7,653 nt of DNA from Thermoanaerobaculia bacterium (GTDB lineage Bacteria > Acidobacteriota > Thermoanaerobaculia > Multivoradales > UBA5704), in the NCBI GenBank assembly GCA_025937035.1, contig JAICSG010000172.1, forward strand, positions 1-7,653. Direction: 5' to 3'. Both the position numbers and the translations under genes were made by a program. Positions 1 through 7,653 of this stretch are shown here, in pieces. The number at the start of each line of letters is the position of its first letter. The stretch's first letter is position 1. The notes under the pieces were generated by a model. The model worked only from the letters and a program-made list of their open reading frames with translations. It searched no databases and was not told where the DNA came from.

Positions 1-1
1 C

Positions 2-604
2 GCCCTCAACACCCTCGGCCTCTTCGCCTTCACCACGCTGGTCGTGGTGAGCGTGAGCCTCGGCCCCCTGGGGGTCTCGCTCGCCCAGGGGACGGCCGTG
101 CTGCCGGTCCTGCTCTGGATCATCCTCCTCTTCTCGGCCGCCGCGGGGCTCCCCCGCGCCTTCGTCCACGAGGAGGAGACCCAGACCGCGACCGCCCTGC
201 GACTCGCCGCCACCCCCTCGGCCCTGTTCTGTGGCAAGCTCCTCTACGGGCTGACGCTGACGCTCGCCCTGGAGCTGCTGGTCACCCCCGTCTACGTGGC
301 GATGACCAGCCTCACGGTCAAGTCCCCCGGCCTGCTGGCGGGGGTGCTGGCCGCGGGCGGCTTCGGGCTGGCCGCCGGCAGCACCCTGGTGGCGGCGATC
401 ATCGCCCAGGCGAGAGCCAAGGGGACGCTCTTCTCGGTGCTGGCGTTCCCCGTCCTGCTCCCCCTGCTGCTGATCGCCGTCGAGCTGACCCGCGGCGCCG
501 TGGCGGGCGATCCCGCCGATGTGGCCCTGCTTCAGCTCCTCCTGTATGATGCGACGGTCACCGTCGCCGGCTTCATGCTCTTCCCGGTGGTATGGAACCC
601 ATGA
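2..604 (+). CDS. ccmB: Heme exporter protein CcmB, 5'-partial (ABC-type membrane subunit)
   Basis: Integral membrane subunit of the CcmAB ABC complex, which with CcmC and CcmD releases heme-loaded CcmE in cytochrome c maturation. The reading frame is open from base 2, so the true start lies upstream; 200 residues are present of about 220 usual, meaning roughly the first 20 are missing. The visible part has several hydrophobic helices and the CcmB-type segment after the second helix: a Gly-Leu-Pro-Arg-Ala-Phe stretch followed by HEEETQTATALRLAATP and GKLLYGL, like the acidic region and 'L..P' and 'GKL' positions of known CcmB. The TGA stop at 602-604 overlaps the ATG of ccmC, implying translational coupling. 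The nucleotide-binding partner CcmA is not in the window and is inferred upstream. Identification rests on family resemblance plus the unambiguous ccmCDEF that follow. Confidence 0.88.
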   Translation, partial: ALNTLGLFAFTTLVVVSVSLGPLGVSLAQGTAVLPVLLWIILLFSAAAGLPRAFVHEEETQTATALRLAATPSALFCGKLLYGLTLTLALELLVTPVYVAMTSLTVKSPGLLAGVLAAGGFGLAAGSTLVAAIIAQARAKGTLFSVLAFPVLLPLLLIAVELTRGAVAGDPADVALLQLLLYDATVTVAGFMLFPVVWNP

Positions 605-1263
605 GAAAGCTCCTCGCCTGGCTGCTCTGGCTCTGGCTCTCGGCCGTGATCGTGGGCGCGTTCCTCTATGCCCCGCTCGCCAAGGGGTTCATCGGCCAGT
701 CGAGCCGCATCCTCTTCTTCCACGTGCCCATGGCCTGGGTCTCCTTCGTGGCGTTCATCGCCGCGGGGGTCTGGAGCCTCCTCTTCCTCTGGAAGCGCGA
801 CCCGCGGCACGACCGGGCGGCGGCGGTGGCGGTCGAGCTGGGGCTGGTCTTCGGCGTCCTCGCCACCGTCACCGGCGCCCTCTGGGCGCGGGTGATGTGG
901 GGCGCCTACTGGAACTGGGACCCGCGGCAGACCTCGATCGTGGTGGCCCTGCTCTTCTACGGCGCCTACATGGCCCTCCGCTCCAGCCTGGAGGATAGCG
1001 ACCAGCGCGCCCGCCTCTCGGCCGCCTACGCGGTGCTCGGCCTGGTGGTGGCGCCGTTCCTGTTCTTCATCATGCCGCGCATCATGTTCTCCCTCCACCC
1101 CCAGTCGGTGATCAACGCCCAGGGGAAGGTGGAGATGGAGTCGCGCATGGTGCAGGTGCTGCTCGGCGGATCGGCCGGCTGCACCGCCCTGTTCTTCTGG
1201 ATTCACAACCTGCGGTGCCGGGTCCAGGCTCTCGCCGAGCGGAAATCGGCACTCTATGAGTAG
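601..1263 (+). CDS. ccmC: Heme-handling membrane protein CcmC
   Basis: CcmC binds heme at the outer face of the inner membrane and attaches it to CcmE. The protein has about 220 residues, close to the family norm, with six predicted membrane helices. It carries the tryptophan-rich WWD signature WGAYWNWDPRQT at residues 100-111, and two periplasmic-loop histidines expected to ligate heme, His41 (in FFHVPMAW) and His166 (in FSLHPQ), matching the pair around His60 and His184 of E. coli. The start was set at ATG 601 because it forms an ATGA overlap with the ccmB stop. An in-frame ATG at 592 would add MEP and cannot be excluded; neither has a strong ribosome site (weak GGA at 594-596). The gene ends in TAG nine bases before ccmD. 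Confidence 0.95.
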   Translation: MRKLLAWLLWLWLSAVIVGAFLYAPLAKGFIGQSSRILFFHVPMAWVSFVAFIAAGVWSLLFLWKRDPRHDRAAAVAVELGLVFGVLATVTGALWARVMWGAYWNWDPRQTSIVVALLFYGAYMALRSSLEDSDQRARLSAAYAVLGLVVAPFLFFIMPRIMFSLHPQSVINAQGKVEMESRMVQVLLGGSAGCTALFFWIHNLRCRVQALAERKSALYE

Positions 1264-1272
1264 AGGTTCTTT

Positions 1273-1389
1273 ATGGTGACCGGCGGAATCGGTTGGGTCG
1301 TGGCCGTAAACCTCATCATCTGGACGGGGCTGTTCCTCTATCTGCTCCGGCTGGGAGCGCGGCTGCGCGACCTGGAGAAAAAGCCATGA
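1273..1389 (+). CDS. ccmD: CcmD, 38-residue membrane protein of the heme release complex
   Basis: A very small gene encoding 38 residues, easily missed by automatic callers. The protein starts MVTGGIGWVVAVNLIIWTGL, has one hydrophobic helix at about residues 5-25, and ends in a charged tail RLGARLRDLEKKP. This is the CcmD plan: one membrane helix with a basic/acidic cytoplasmic C-terminus, and the Asn-Leu-Ile-Ile-Trp-x-Gly-Leu-Phe-x-Tyr-Leu-Leu pattern is like that of short CcmD-family proteins. In E. coli CcmD is needed for release of holo-CcmE from CcmC and CcmAB. An AGAGG at 1262-1266, overlapping the ccmC stop, sits six bases before the ATG. The TGA stop overlaps the ccmE ATG as ATGA at 1386-1389. 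Position between ccmC and ccmE strongly supports the call, since sequence alone is weak at this length. Confidence 0.88.
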   Translation: MVTGGIGWVVAVNLIIWTGLFLYLLRLGARLRDLEKKP

Positions 1390-1790
1390 AAGTGAAAACG
1401 AATCGCATCTACCTGTTCGGCATCCTGCTGCTCGTGGCCTTCGCGGGGTTCTCCTTCACCGCGTTCAAGGACTCGATGACCCCCTACGTCTCCTACGACC
1501 GCGCGAAGGAGGGGGACCGGATCGTCCAGGTGGCCGGGGCGCTCGTCAAGGGAAGCTACTCCTACGCGGCGGCGCGGGAGTCGCTCTTCTTCACCCTCCA
1601 GGATCCGAAAACGAAACAGACCCTGCGGGTGCGCTACAAGGGGCTGAAGCCGGCGAACTTCGAGGACGCCATCAGCATCGTGGCCATCGGCCACTATGAC
1701 GAGAAGGCGCAGGAGCTCGAGGCCAACAAGCTCCTCGTGAAGTGCCCCAGCAAGTACCAGGGGGCCGAGGTCGAGAAGACCTACAGCTAG
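1386..1790 (+). CDS. ccmE: Periplasmic heme chaperone CcmE, Cys (CxxxY) variant
   Basis: CcmE covalently holds heme in transit from CcmC to CcmF. The 134-residue protein has a short basic N-terminus (MKVKTNR), one membrane anchor at about residues 8-27, and a periplasmic beta-barrel (OB-fold) domain with the family pattern GDRIVQVAGALVKGS near residues 43-57, a FTLQD strand, RVRYKGLKPANF, and GHYDE. In the usual family the attachment residue is the His of an HxxxY motif. Here the equivalent is Cys120 in LLVKCPSKYQG with Tyr124 kept (codon TGC at 1743-1745), the CxxxY form known from Desulfovibrio desulfuricans and some archaea. No heme-binding His is present at that site. The start at ATG 1386 overlaps the ccmD stop and has GGAG at 1374-1377; an upstream in-frame extension lies inside ccmD in another frame and was discarded. 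Confidence 0.94.
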   Translation: MKVKTNRIYLFGILLLVAFAGFSFTAFKDSMTPYVSYDRAKEGDRIVQVAGALVKGSYSYAAARESLFFTLQDPKTKQTLRVRYKGLKPANFEDAISIVAIGHYDEKAQELEANKLLVKCPSKYQGAEVEKTYS

Positions 1791-1794
1791 GAGG
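1789..1794 (+). promoter_or_regulatory. Ribosome binding site of ccmF
   Basis: A perfect AGGAGG overlaps the ccmE TAG stop and lies five bases before ATG 1800. The competing GTG at 1797 would leave only two bases of spacing, so this site decides the ccmF start in favour of ATG 1800. It is the strongest Shine-Dalgarno sequence I see in the window, which fits the one junction in the ccmC-ccmF block where a well-spaced initiation independent of overlap coupling is expected. Confidence 0.8.
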
Positions 1795-1799
1795 CCGTG

Positions 1800-4031
1800 A
1801 TGGATTACCTGTCGCACATCTATCTGCCCGGAGCGGTCGCCCTCTGGAGCGCTCTCATCTTCGCCCTCACCACGATGGTGGGATACGTGCTCGCCCTTTC
1901 GGGCGACGCCAGCGGCATCAGCTTCGCGCGCCGGTCCTACAGCTTTTTCGCGCTGTCGATCTTTCTCACCGCGTTCGTGCTGATCTCGCTGTTGATGGCG
2001 CGCGACTTCCGGGTGGAGTACGTCTACCAGTACTCCGGGATGGACCTGCCGTGGTTCTACCAGTTCGCCGCCTTCTGGGCCGGCCAGAAGGGGAGCTTCA
2101 TGATCTGGCTCTTCTGGGGGACCATGCTCGGCCTGCTGGTGCGGCGGACCACGGGCAAGAGCGAGCCCGCGGTGATGGGGATCTACACCCTGACCCTGCT
2201 CGGCCTGCTGCTCATCCTGGTGCGGGAGAACCCCTTCCTCATGCTGCGGCAGACCCCGGTCGACGGCCAGGGGCTCAACCCGCTGCTCCAGGACAACTGG
2301 ATGGTGATCCATCCGCCGATCATGTTCATCGGCTACGCCGCGAGCGCCATCCCCTTCTCTTTCGCTATGGCGGCGCTCTGGCGGCGCAAGTACGACGGCT
2401 GGGCGGCGCGCGCCTTCCCCTGGGCCCTCGGCGGCTTCCTGGTGCTCGGCACCGCCATCCTGATGGGCGGCTACTGGGCCTACAAGACCCTCGGCTGGGG
2501 CGGCTACTGGGGCTGGGACCCGGTCGAGAACGCCTCGTTCATCCCCTGGCTGTTCGGCACGGTGCTGATCCACGGCCTGTACATGGAGCGCACCAAGGGG
2601 CGCTTCCGCCGGGCCAACTACGTCTTCACCTTCCTGACCTACATCTCGGTGCTCTACGGCACCTTCCTCACCCGCTCGGGCGTGCTGGCGGACTTCTCGG
2701 TCCACAGCTTCGTCGACCTCGGGATCTCCGGCTGGCTCACCTTCCTGCTCGGCGGCTTCATGCTGCTGGGGCTCTACCTGATCGTGACCCGCTGGAAGGA
2801 GATCCCGACCGTCCCCAGCGAGGACCCGTCGTTCCTGTCGCGCGGCACCTTCCTGGTGATGGGGAGCATCACGATCCTCATCGCCGCGCTGGTGATCACC
2901 GCCGGCACCTCGGCCCCGCTCCTCACCCGCTTCATGGAGAGCCAGAGCCAGGTCGGCCCCAGCTTCTACAACCGGGTGAACCTGCCGATCGCGATGCTGG
3001 TCGCCTTCCTGCTCTCCTTCGTCCCCTATCTCACCTGGAAGGAGACGCCCGGCAACGTGCTGCTGCGCAAGATGGCCCTGCCGATCGCGTTCAGCGTGAT
3101 CGTCACCGTGGCGGCGGCGGTCTGGCGGGTGCGCGACGTCTTCCACCTGGTCTTCATCCTGCTCGCGGCCCTGGCGCTGGCGACCAACCTCCAGAAGACG
3201 ATCGACAAGTACCGCGCCGGCGGCTTCAAGGCCATGGGCGGCTACCTGACGCACGTGGGAGTGGGGATCATCCTGCTCGGCATCATCGCCTCGTCCGGCT
3301 ACGACCAGAGCACCAAGGTGACGCTCACGCAAGGGGCGCCGAAGCAGGTGGACGACATGACGCTCACCTTCAAGCGCTTCATCCCCCGCCAGGGGCGTGA
3401 GAAGGAGCGGATGGAGATCGAGGTGGCGCGGGCCGGCCGGTCGCCGTTCATGGTCTATCCCAAGCTCTTCGTGAACGACCGCACCCGGCAGACGATGGTC
3501 AACCCCGACATCAAGAGCTCGCCGTTCCAGGACCTCTACGTGTCGCCGATCGAGTTCGACCCGGGCCAGCCGCGGCTGGAGCTCGCCCAGGGGCAGTCCG
3601 GGCAGATCGGGGATATGCAGATCCACTTCGTCCGCTTCAACCTGAACATGGACGGCAACGCCGTGGCGGCGCTGAACGCCGGGCACTCCACCACGGTCGG
3701 CGCGGAGCTGGCGATCACCAACAAAGAGGGGAAGACCTTCTCGGTGACGCCGGTCTACCGGCTCAACCCCGCCACCGGCACGGTCGAGACGCCCCCCACC
3801 TCGCTCCCCGGCGGCGGCACCATCACCATGGCGGGCATCAACACCGGCAGCCACGCCGTGCAGCTCGAGACCACCGGTCTCGCCAACCCGATGAAGCTCT
3901 CGATCGACGTCACCAAGAAGCCGCTGATCCAGCTCGTCTGGGGCGGGCTCTACGTGGTGCTGCTCGGCGGGATTCTGACGATGATCCAGCGGTTCCGCCA
4001 GGCGCGGGTGCTGGAGCAGATCGCGGGCTAG
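1800..4031 (+). CDS. ccmF: Cytochrome c heme lyase subunit CcmF
   Basis: CcmF takes heme from CcmE and joins it to the CxxCH cysteines of apocytochrome c in the periplasm. The protein has 743 residues with many membrane helices. The N-terminal two thirds carries the expected motifs: FWAGQKGSFMIW near residue 95, DGQGLNPLLQDNWMVIHPP, the WWD signature WGGYWGWDP at 233-241 followed by VENASFIPW, and GTFLTRSGVL. The four conserved histidines are all present: His171 (IHPP), His258 (LIHGLY), His302 (SVHSF) and His485 (LTHVG), nearly superposable on His173, 261, 303 and 491 of E. coli. After His485 there are 258 residues against about 156 in E. coli (647 in total), so the last periplasmic domain is enlarged; a final helix lies near residues 702-722. 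It is the last gene of the operon, with no ccmG, ccmH or ccmI behind it. Confidence 0.96.
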   Translation: MDYLSHIYLPGAVALWSALIFALTTMVGYVLALSGDASGISFARRSYSFFALSIFLTAFVLISLLMARDFRVEYVYQYSGMDLPWFYQFAAFWAGQKGSFMIWLFWGTMLGLLVRRTTGKSEPAVMGIYTLTLLGLLLILVRENPFLMLRQTPVDGQGLNPLLQDNWMVIHPPIMFIGYAASAIPFSFAMAALWRRKYDGWAARAFPWALGGFLVLGTAILMGGYWAYKTLGWGGYWGWDPVENASFIPWLFGTVLIHGLYMERTKGRFRRANYVFTFLTYISVLYGTFLTRSGVLADFSVHSFVDLGISGWLTFLLGGFMLLGLYLIVTRWKEIPTVPSEDPSFLSRGTFLVMGSITILIAALVITAGTSAPLLTRFMESQSQVGPSFYNRVNLPIAMLVAFLLSFVPYLTWKETPGNVLLRKMALPIAFSVIVTVAAAVWRVRDVFHLVFILLAALALATNLQKTIDKYRAGGFKAMGGYLTHVGVGIILLGIIASSGYDQSTKVTLTQGAPKQVDDMTLTFKRFIPRQGREKERMEIEVARAGRSPFMVYPKLFVNDRTRQTMVNPDIKSSPFQDLYVSPIEFDPGQPRLELAQGQSGQIGDMQIHFVRFNLNMDGNAVAALNAGHSTTVGAELAITNKEGKTFSVTPVYRLNPATGTVETPPTSLPGGGTITMAGINTGSHAVQLETTGLANPMKLSIDVTKKPLIQLVWGGLYVVLLGGILTMIQRFRQARVLEQIAG

Positions 4032-4037
4032 AGAGGA
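4032..4037. other. Six-base convergent junction between the two operons
   Basis: The ccmF TAG (4029-4031, plus strand) and the phosphoesterase TGA (4038-4040, minus strand) face each other across six bases. No GC hairpin with a U tract is evident on either strand here, so transcripts probably run into the opposing gene before ending, or end by a factor-dependent route. That consequence is inferred. Confidence 0.85.
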
Positions 4038-4781
4038 TCAGGCCCCCACCGCCAGCCGGTCCGCCAGACTGTTCGGCAGGCCGGCTTTGCGGATGCGGGT
4101 CTGGGCCTCGCCGATGGCGTAGGGGATGCGGTACCAGGTCACCACCCGCTTCTTGGAGTCGTAGATCATGTAGGAGGCCCGCGGGTCGCGGTCGCGGGGC
4201 TGGCCGATCGAGCCGGGGTTGATCAGGTAGCGCCCGCCGGGGGAGAGCACGATGCGGCCCGAGGTGCCGCGCAGGGCCTTCACTCCCAGCAGCCGCCCCT
4301 CCAGCCAGAACAGCGACGGGATGTGGGTGTGGCCGAAGAAGGTCACCGGCATCTCGTAGCGGGAGAAGATCTCCCAGGCGTCCACATCCGAAAAGACGTA
4401 GGTGTCCTCGTCGAGCGGCGAGCCGTGGCAGATGGCGACCCCCTCCTCCACCTTGAGCGGCCCCTGCGGCAGATCGCGCACGTAGCGGAGATTGCCCGGG
4501 GTCAGGCGGCCGGTGGTCCACTGCGCGGCCGTGAGGGCGGTCTGGTTGAAGTTCCCCCCGGAATCGATTCCGGCCACCACCTTGTCATGGTTGCCGCGCA
4601 CGGTGAACAGCCGGGGGCCGAGACGGCGTACCGCCTCCACCACCTGGTTGGGGGCCCCGCCGTAGCCCACCAGGTCGCCCAGCACCAGCACCGCCTCATA
4701 GCGCTTGCGCCGGGCCCGCCGCAGGACGGTCTCGAACGCGTCCCAGTTGGCGTGCATGTCCGAGAGGATCAGATAACGCAC
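4038..4781 (-). CDS. Calcineurin-like metallophosphoesterase (YfcE/MJ0912-type)
   Basis: A 247-residue cytoplasmic two-metal phosphoesterase. All the metal-binding blocks are visible in order: DMH at 8-10, GDLVGYG at 35-41, GNHD at 63-66, His119 (ICHGSP) and GHTH at 150-153, followed by INPGSIGQPRD, typical of the small bacterial family often annotated as metallophosphatase or diadenosine tetraphosphatase-like. The substrate cannot be read from the sequence; phosphodiester or nucleotide hydrolysis is the family activity. The start is GTG at 4781, giving MRYLILSDMHANWDA, the normal beginning for this family; GGGAA lies about eight bases before it. It is the last gene of its operon and overlaps the shikimate kinase stop by one base (TAGTG), so translation is likely coupled. 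There is no obvious metabolic link to its neighbours. Confidence 0.9.
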   Translation of the reverse strand: MRYLILSDMHANWDAFETVLRRARRKRYEAVLVLGDLVGYGGAPNQVVEAVRRLGPRLFTVRGNHDKVVAGIDSGGNFNQTALTAAQWTTGRLTPGNLRYVRDLPQGPLKVEEGVAICHGSPLDEDTYVFSDVDAWEIFSRYEMPVTFFGHTHIPSLFWLEGRLLGVKALRGTSGRIVLSPGGRYLINPGSIGQPRDRDPRASYMIYDSKKRVVTWYRIPYAIGEAQTRIRKAGLPNSLADRLAVGA

Positions 4782-5284
4782 TATCGATTCCCGATCAGCA
4801 GGGCGATTCTCGCCGCGATCTCCTCCGGCCCCTCCTCAGGGGCGATGTCCACCGTCAGGTCCGACCGGCGATAGACCGGCAGCCGTTCGCGATAGAGCGC
4901 GAGGGCCTGGACCCCGTCCTTGAACAGCGGCCGGTCGGTCTTGCCCCGCCCGCCGATGCGCGACGCGATAGCCGCGAACGGAAGGTTGAGCCAGACCGAG
5001 AGGCCGTTGGCGCCGACCAGCCGCGCGTTCCCTTCGAACGTCAGCGTGCCACCGCCCAGAGCCACTACAACGTCCGGCAGCGCCAGAGTCCCTCGCAGGG
5101 TCTCGGCTTCCATCTGGCGGAAAGCCGGCTCCCCCTGCCGCTCGAAGATCTCGCGCACCGTCATCCCCGCCCGGAGCTCGATCTCGCGATCCAGATCGAC
5201 GAACGGGGCTCCCAACCGCCGGGCCAGGAGCGGGCCGACCGTGGTCTTGCCGCACCCCATGAAACCCGTCAGATAGATCCTCAT
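4781..5284 (-). CDS. aroK: Shikimate kinase
   Basis: Phosphorylates shikimate with ATP to shikimate 3-phosphate in aromatic amino acid synthesis (EC 2.7.1.71). The 167-residue length is typical. The Walker A loop is GFMGCGKT at 7-14, the Mg/shikimate aspartates are in FVDLDREIE (Asp30, Asp32), the substrate arginine is Arg56 (AFRQMEAE), the glycine triplet is Gly77-79, and the lid has RGKTDRPLF at 113-121. Arg134 in YRERLPVY corresponds to the second shikimate-binding arginine. The residue before the triplet is Leu (VALGGGT) where Thr or Ser is more common. The start at ATG 5284 was chosen because it begins exactly at the P-loop strand (MRIYLTGFMG) and forms an ATGA overlap with the thiE stop; a longer in-frame opening is only a shadow of thiE. 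aroK rather than aroL is by default. Confidence 0.93.
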   Translation of the reverse strand: MRIYLTGFMGCGKTTVGPLLARRLGAPFVDLDREIELRAGMTVREIFERQGEPAFRQMEAETLRGTLALPDVVVALGGGTLTFEGNARLVGANGLSVWLNLPFAAIASRIGGRGKTDRPLFKDGVQALALYRERLPVYRRSDLTVDIAPEEGPEEIAARIALLIGNR

Positions 5285-5919
5285 CCTCCCGCGCCCGCGG
5301 CCCTGGCTGCGGTCATCAGCCGCAGGCAGTTGGCCCGGACCTCCCGGACCCCGCCCCGGCAGACCGCCCCCAGCACGGCCGCGGCATCCGCTCCCGCGGC
5401 CAGCACCTCGGCCACGTTGCCGGCGCCGATGCCGCCGATCGCCACCAGCGGCTTGCGCGTGCGCTCCCGTGCCCAACGCACGAAGGAGAGCCCCACCACG
5501 GGGTCGGGATTCTCCTTGCCCGTGGTCGGGAAGACCGGCCCGACGGCGATCACGTCCACCTCGGGGTCGGCCTCCGCAGCGGCGAATTGCTCCTCGTCGT
5601 GAGTCGAGAAGCCAATTCTAACATTCCTGCCCACCACGCGCCGAGCCGCGGCCGGCGGCAGATCGCGCTGGCCGACGTGGACCCCGTCCACGGGAAAGAG
5701 CGCCGCGAGGTCGGCCCGGTCGTCCACCCAGAGCCGGACGCCGCTCCCCTCCAGCGCCCGGCAGCAGCCTTCGAGGGCCGTGTGCCAGCCGCTCCCGGAG
5801 AGCGTCTTGGCGCGCACCTGGATCCAGCGGATGCCCGCTTCGGCCATCTCGGCCACCGCCGCGGGCAGGGCCTCGGCGCCCAGGACCCCGGCGTCGGCGA
5901 TGGCGTAGACGGCGCCCAT
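5281..5919 (-). CDS. thiE: Thiamine phosphate synthase (ThiE/TenI family)
   Basis: Predicted to join HMP pyrophosphate and thiazole phosphate to thiamine monophosphate (EC 2.5.1.3). The 212-residue TIM barrel shows YAIAD at 5-9, IQVRAK at 33-38 (Gln34, Arg36, Lys38), DDRADLA at 66-72, GVHVGQRDLP at 79-88 with Asp86, GFSTH at 103-107 (Ser105), GPVFPTTGKENPD at 127-139 and VAIGGI at 159-164. These cover most substrate-binding residues, which favours ThiE over the related TenI aminase-like proteins. Two positions differ from the common pattern: the usual Asn-Asp is Asp66-Asp67, and PTxTK is PTTGK. The start at ATG 5919 gives MGAVYAIAD and lies three bases after the accC stop. No thiamine riboswitch fits in that gap, so any control would be through the operon as a whole. 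Confidence 0.88.
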   Translation of the reverse strand: MGAVYAIADAGVLGAEALPAAVAEMAEAGIRWIQVRAKTLSGSGWHTALEGCCRALEGSGVRLWVDDRADLAALFPVDGVHVGQRDLPPAAARRVVGRNVRIGFSTHDEEQFAAAEADPEVDVIAVGPVFPTTGKENPDPVVGLSFVRWARERTRKPLVAIGGIGAGNVAEVLAAGADAAAVLGAVCRGGVREVRANCLRLMTAARAAGAGG

Positions 5920-5922
5920 CCC

Positions 5923-7293
<1,371 letters not shown>

Positions 7294-7310
7294 CGGCGCT
7301 CTCTGGGGCC

Positions 7311-7653
<343 letters not shown>

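Noticed and set aside
1797..1799. GTG as the start of ccmF
   Set aside because: It leaves only two bases after the perfect AGGAGG, while ATG 1800 has five.
1742..3400. 552-codon plus-strand frame overlapping ccmF
   Set aside because: Arg/Pro/Gly-rich out-of-frame reading of ccmF with no domain; the ccmF frame has all family motifs.
1338..3854. 838-codon open frame on the minus strand opposite ccmE and ccmF
   Set aside because: Its product is His-, Arg-, Glu- and Asp-rich with no recognisable domain, and it lies exactly opposite two certain genes. In very GC-rich DNA stop codons are rare in the antisense frame matching third-position G/C, which explains its length.
3985..4075. Intrinsic terminator at the operon junction
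   Set aside because: Short GC inverted pieces exist (for example around GCGG..CCGC near 3990), but none is followed by a T run on either strand.
5285..5476. N-terminal extension of shikimate kinase
   Set aside because: The extra residues are Gly/Arg-rich and out of frame with thiE, which covers the same DNA; the kinase family begins at the P-loop strand at 5284.
5920..5922. Thiamine pyrophosphate riboswitch before thiE
   Set aside because: Only three bases separate accC from thiE, so there is no leader, and I saw no such element elsewhere in the window.

Overview
This window is a gene-dense, strongly GC-rich stretch (G or C in most third codon positions) from a Gram-negative-type bacterium. 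It holds ten protein genes in two convergent operons. No RNA genes, mobile elements, CRISPR arrays or long intergenic gaps are visible. The organism cannot be named from this sequence. The GC bias and the unusual cytochrome c maturation set would suit a Desulfobacterota, Myxococcota, Acidobacteriota or Rokubacteria-like lineage; this is a low-confidence inference.

Left half, plus strand (2-4031): a cytochrome c maturation (System I, Ccm) operon, ccmB (5' end cut by the window) - ccmC - ccmD - ccmE - ccmF. ccmA is presumably just upstream. The genes are tightly packed: ATGA overlaps at ccmB/ccmC and ccmC-proximal ccmD/ccmE, and 9-nt gaps at ccmC/ccmD and ccmE/ccmF. ccmD encodes only 38 residues. 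In the pathway CcmABCD loads heme on the periplasmic chaperone CcmE, and CcmF transfers it to apocytochrome c. The most interesting feature is that CcmE has Cys120 in a CxxxY motif where the usual protein has the heme-binding His of HxxxY. In addition, no ccmG, ccmH or ccmI follows ccmF. This is the combination known from Desulfovibrio desulfuricans and some archaea. CcmF keeps its four conserved heme-ligand-type histidines but has a final periplasmic domain about 100 residues longer than in E. coli.

Right half, minus strand (7653 down to 4038): accB (5' end cut) - accC - thiE - shikimate kinase - metallophosphoesterase. This joins the biotin carboxyl carrier protein and biotin carboxylase of acetyl-CoA carboxylase to thiamine phosphate synthase, a shikimate-pathway kinase and a small phosphoesterase. 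Gaps are 17 nt and 3 nt, then a 3-base-plus ATGA overlap and a 1-base TAGTG overlap, so the five genes look like one co-transcribed, translationally coupled unit of housekeeping metabolism.

The two operons meet tail to tail with only 6 bases between the stop codons at 4031 and 4038, and no intrinsic terminator is evident. Apart from the variant heme chaperone system, the region is ordinary core genome; I see no wholly new system.
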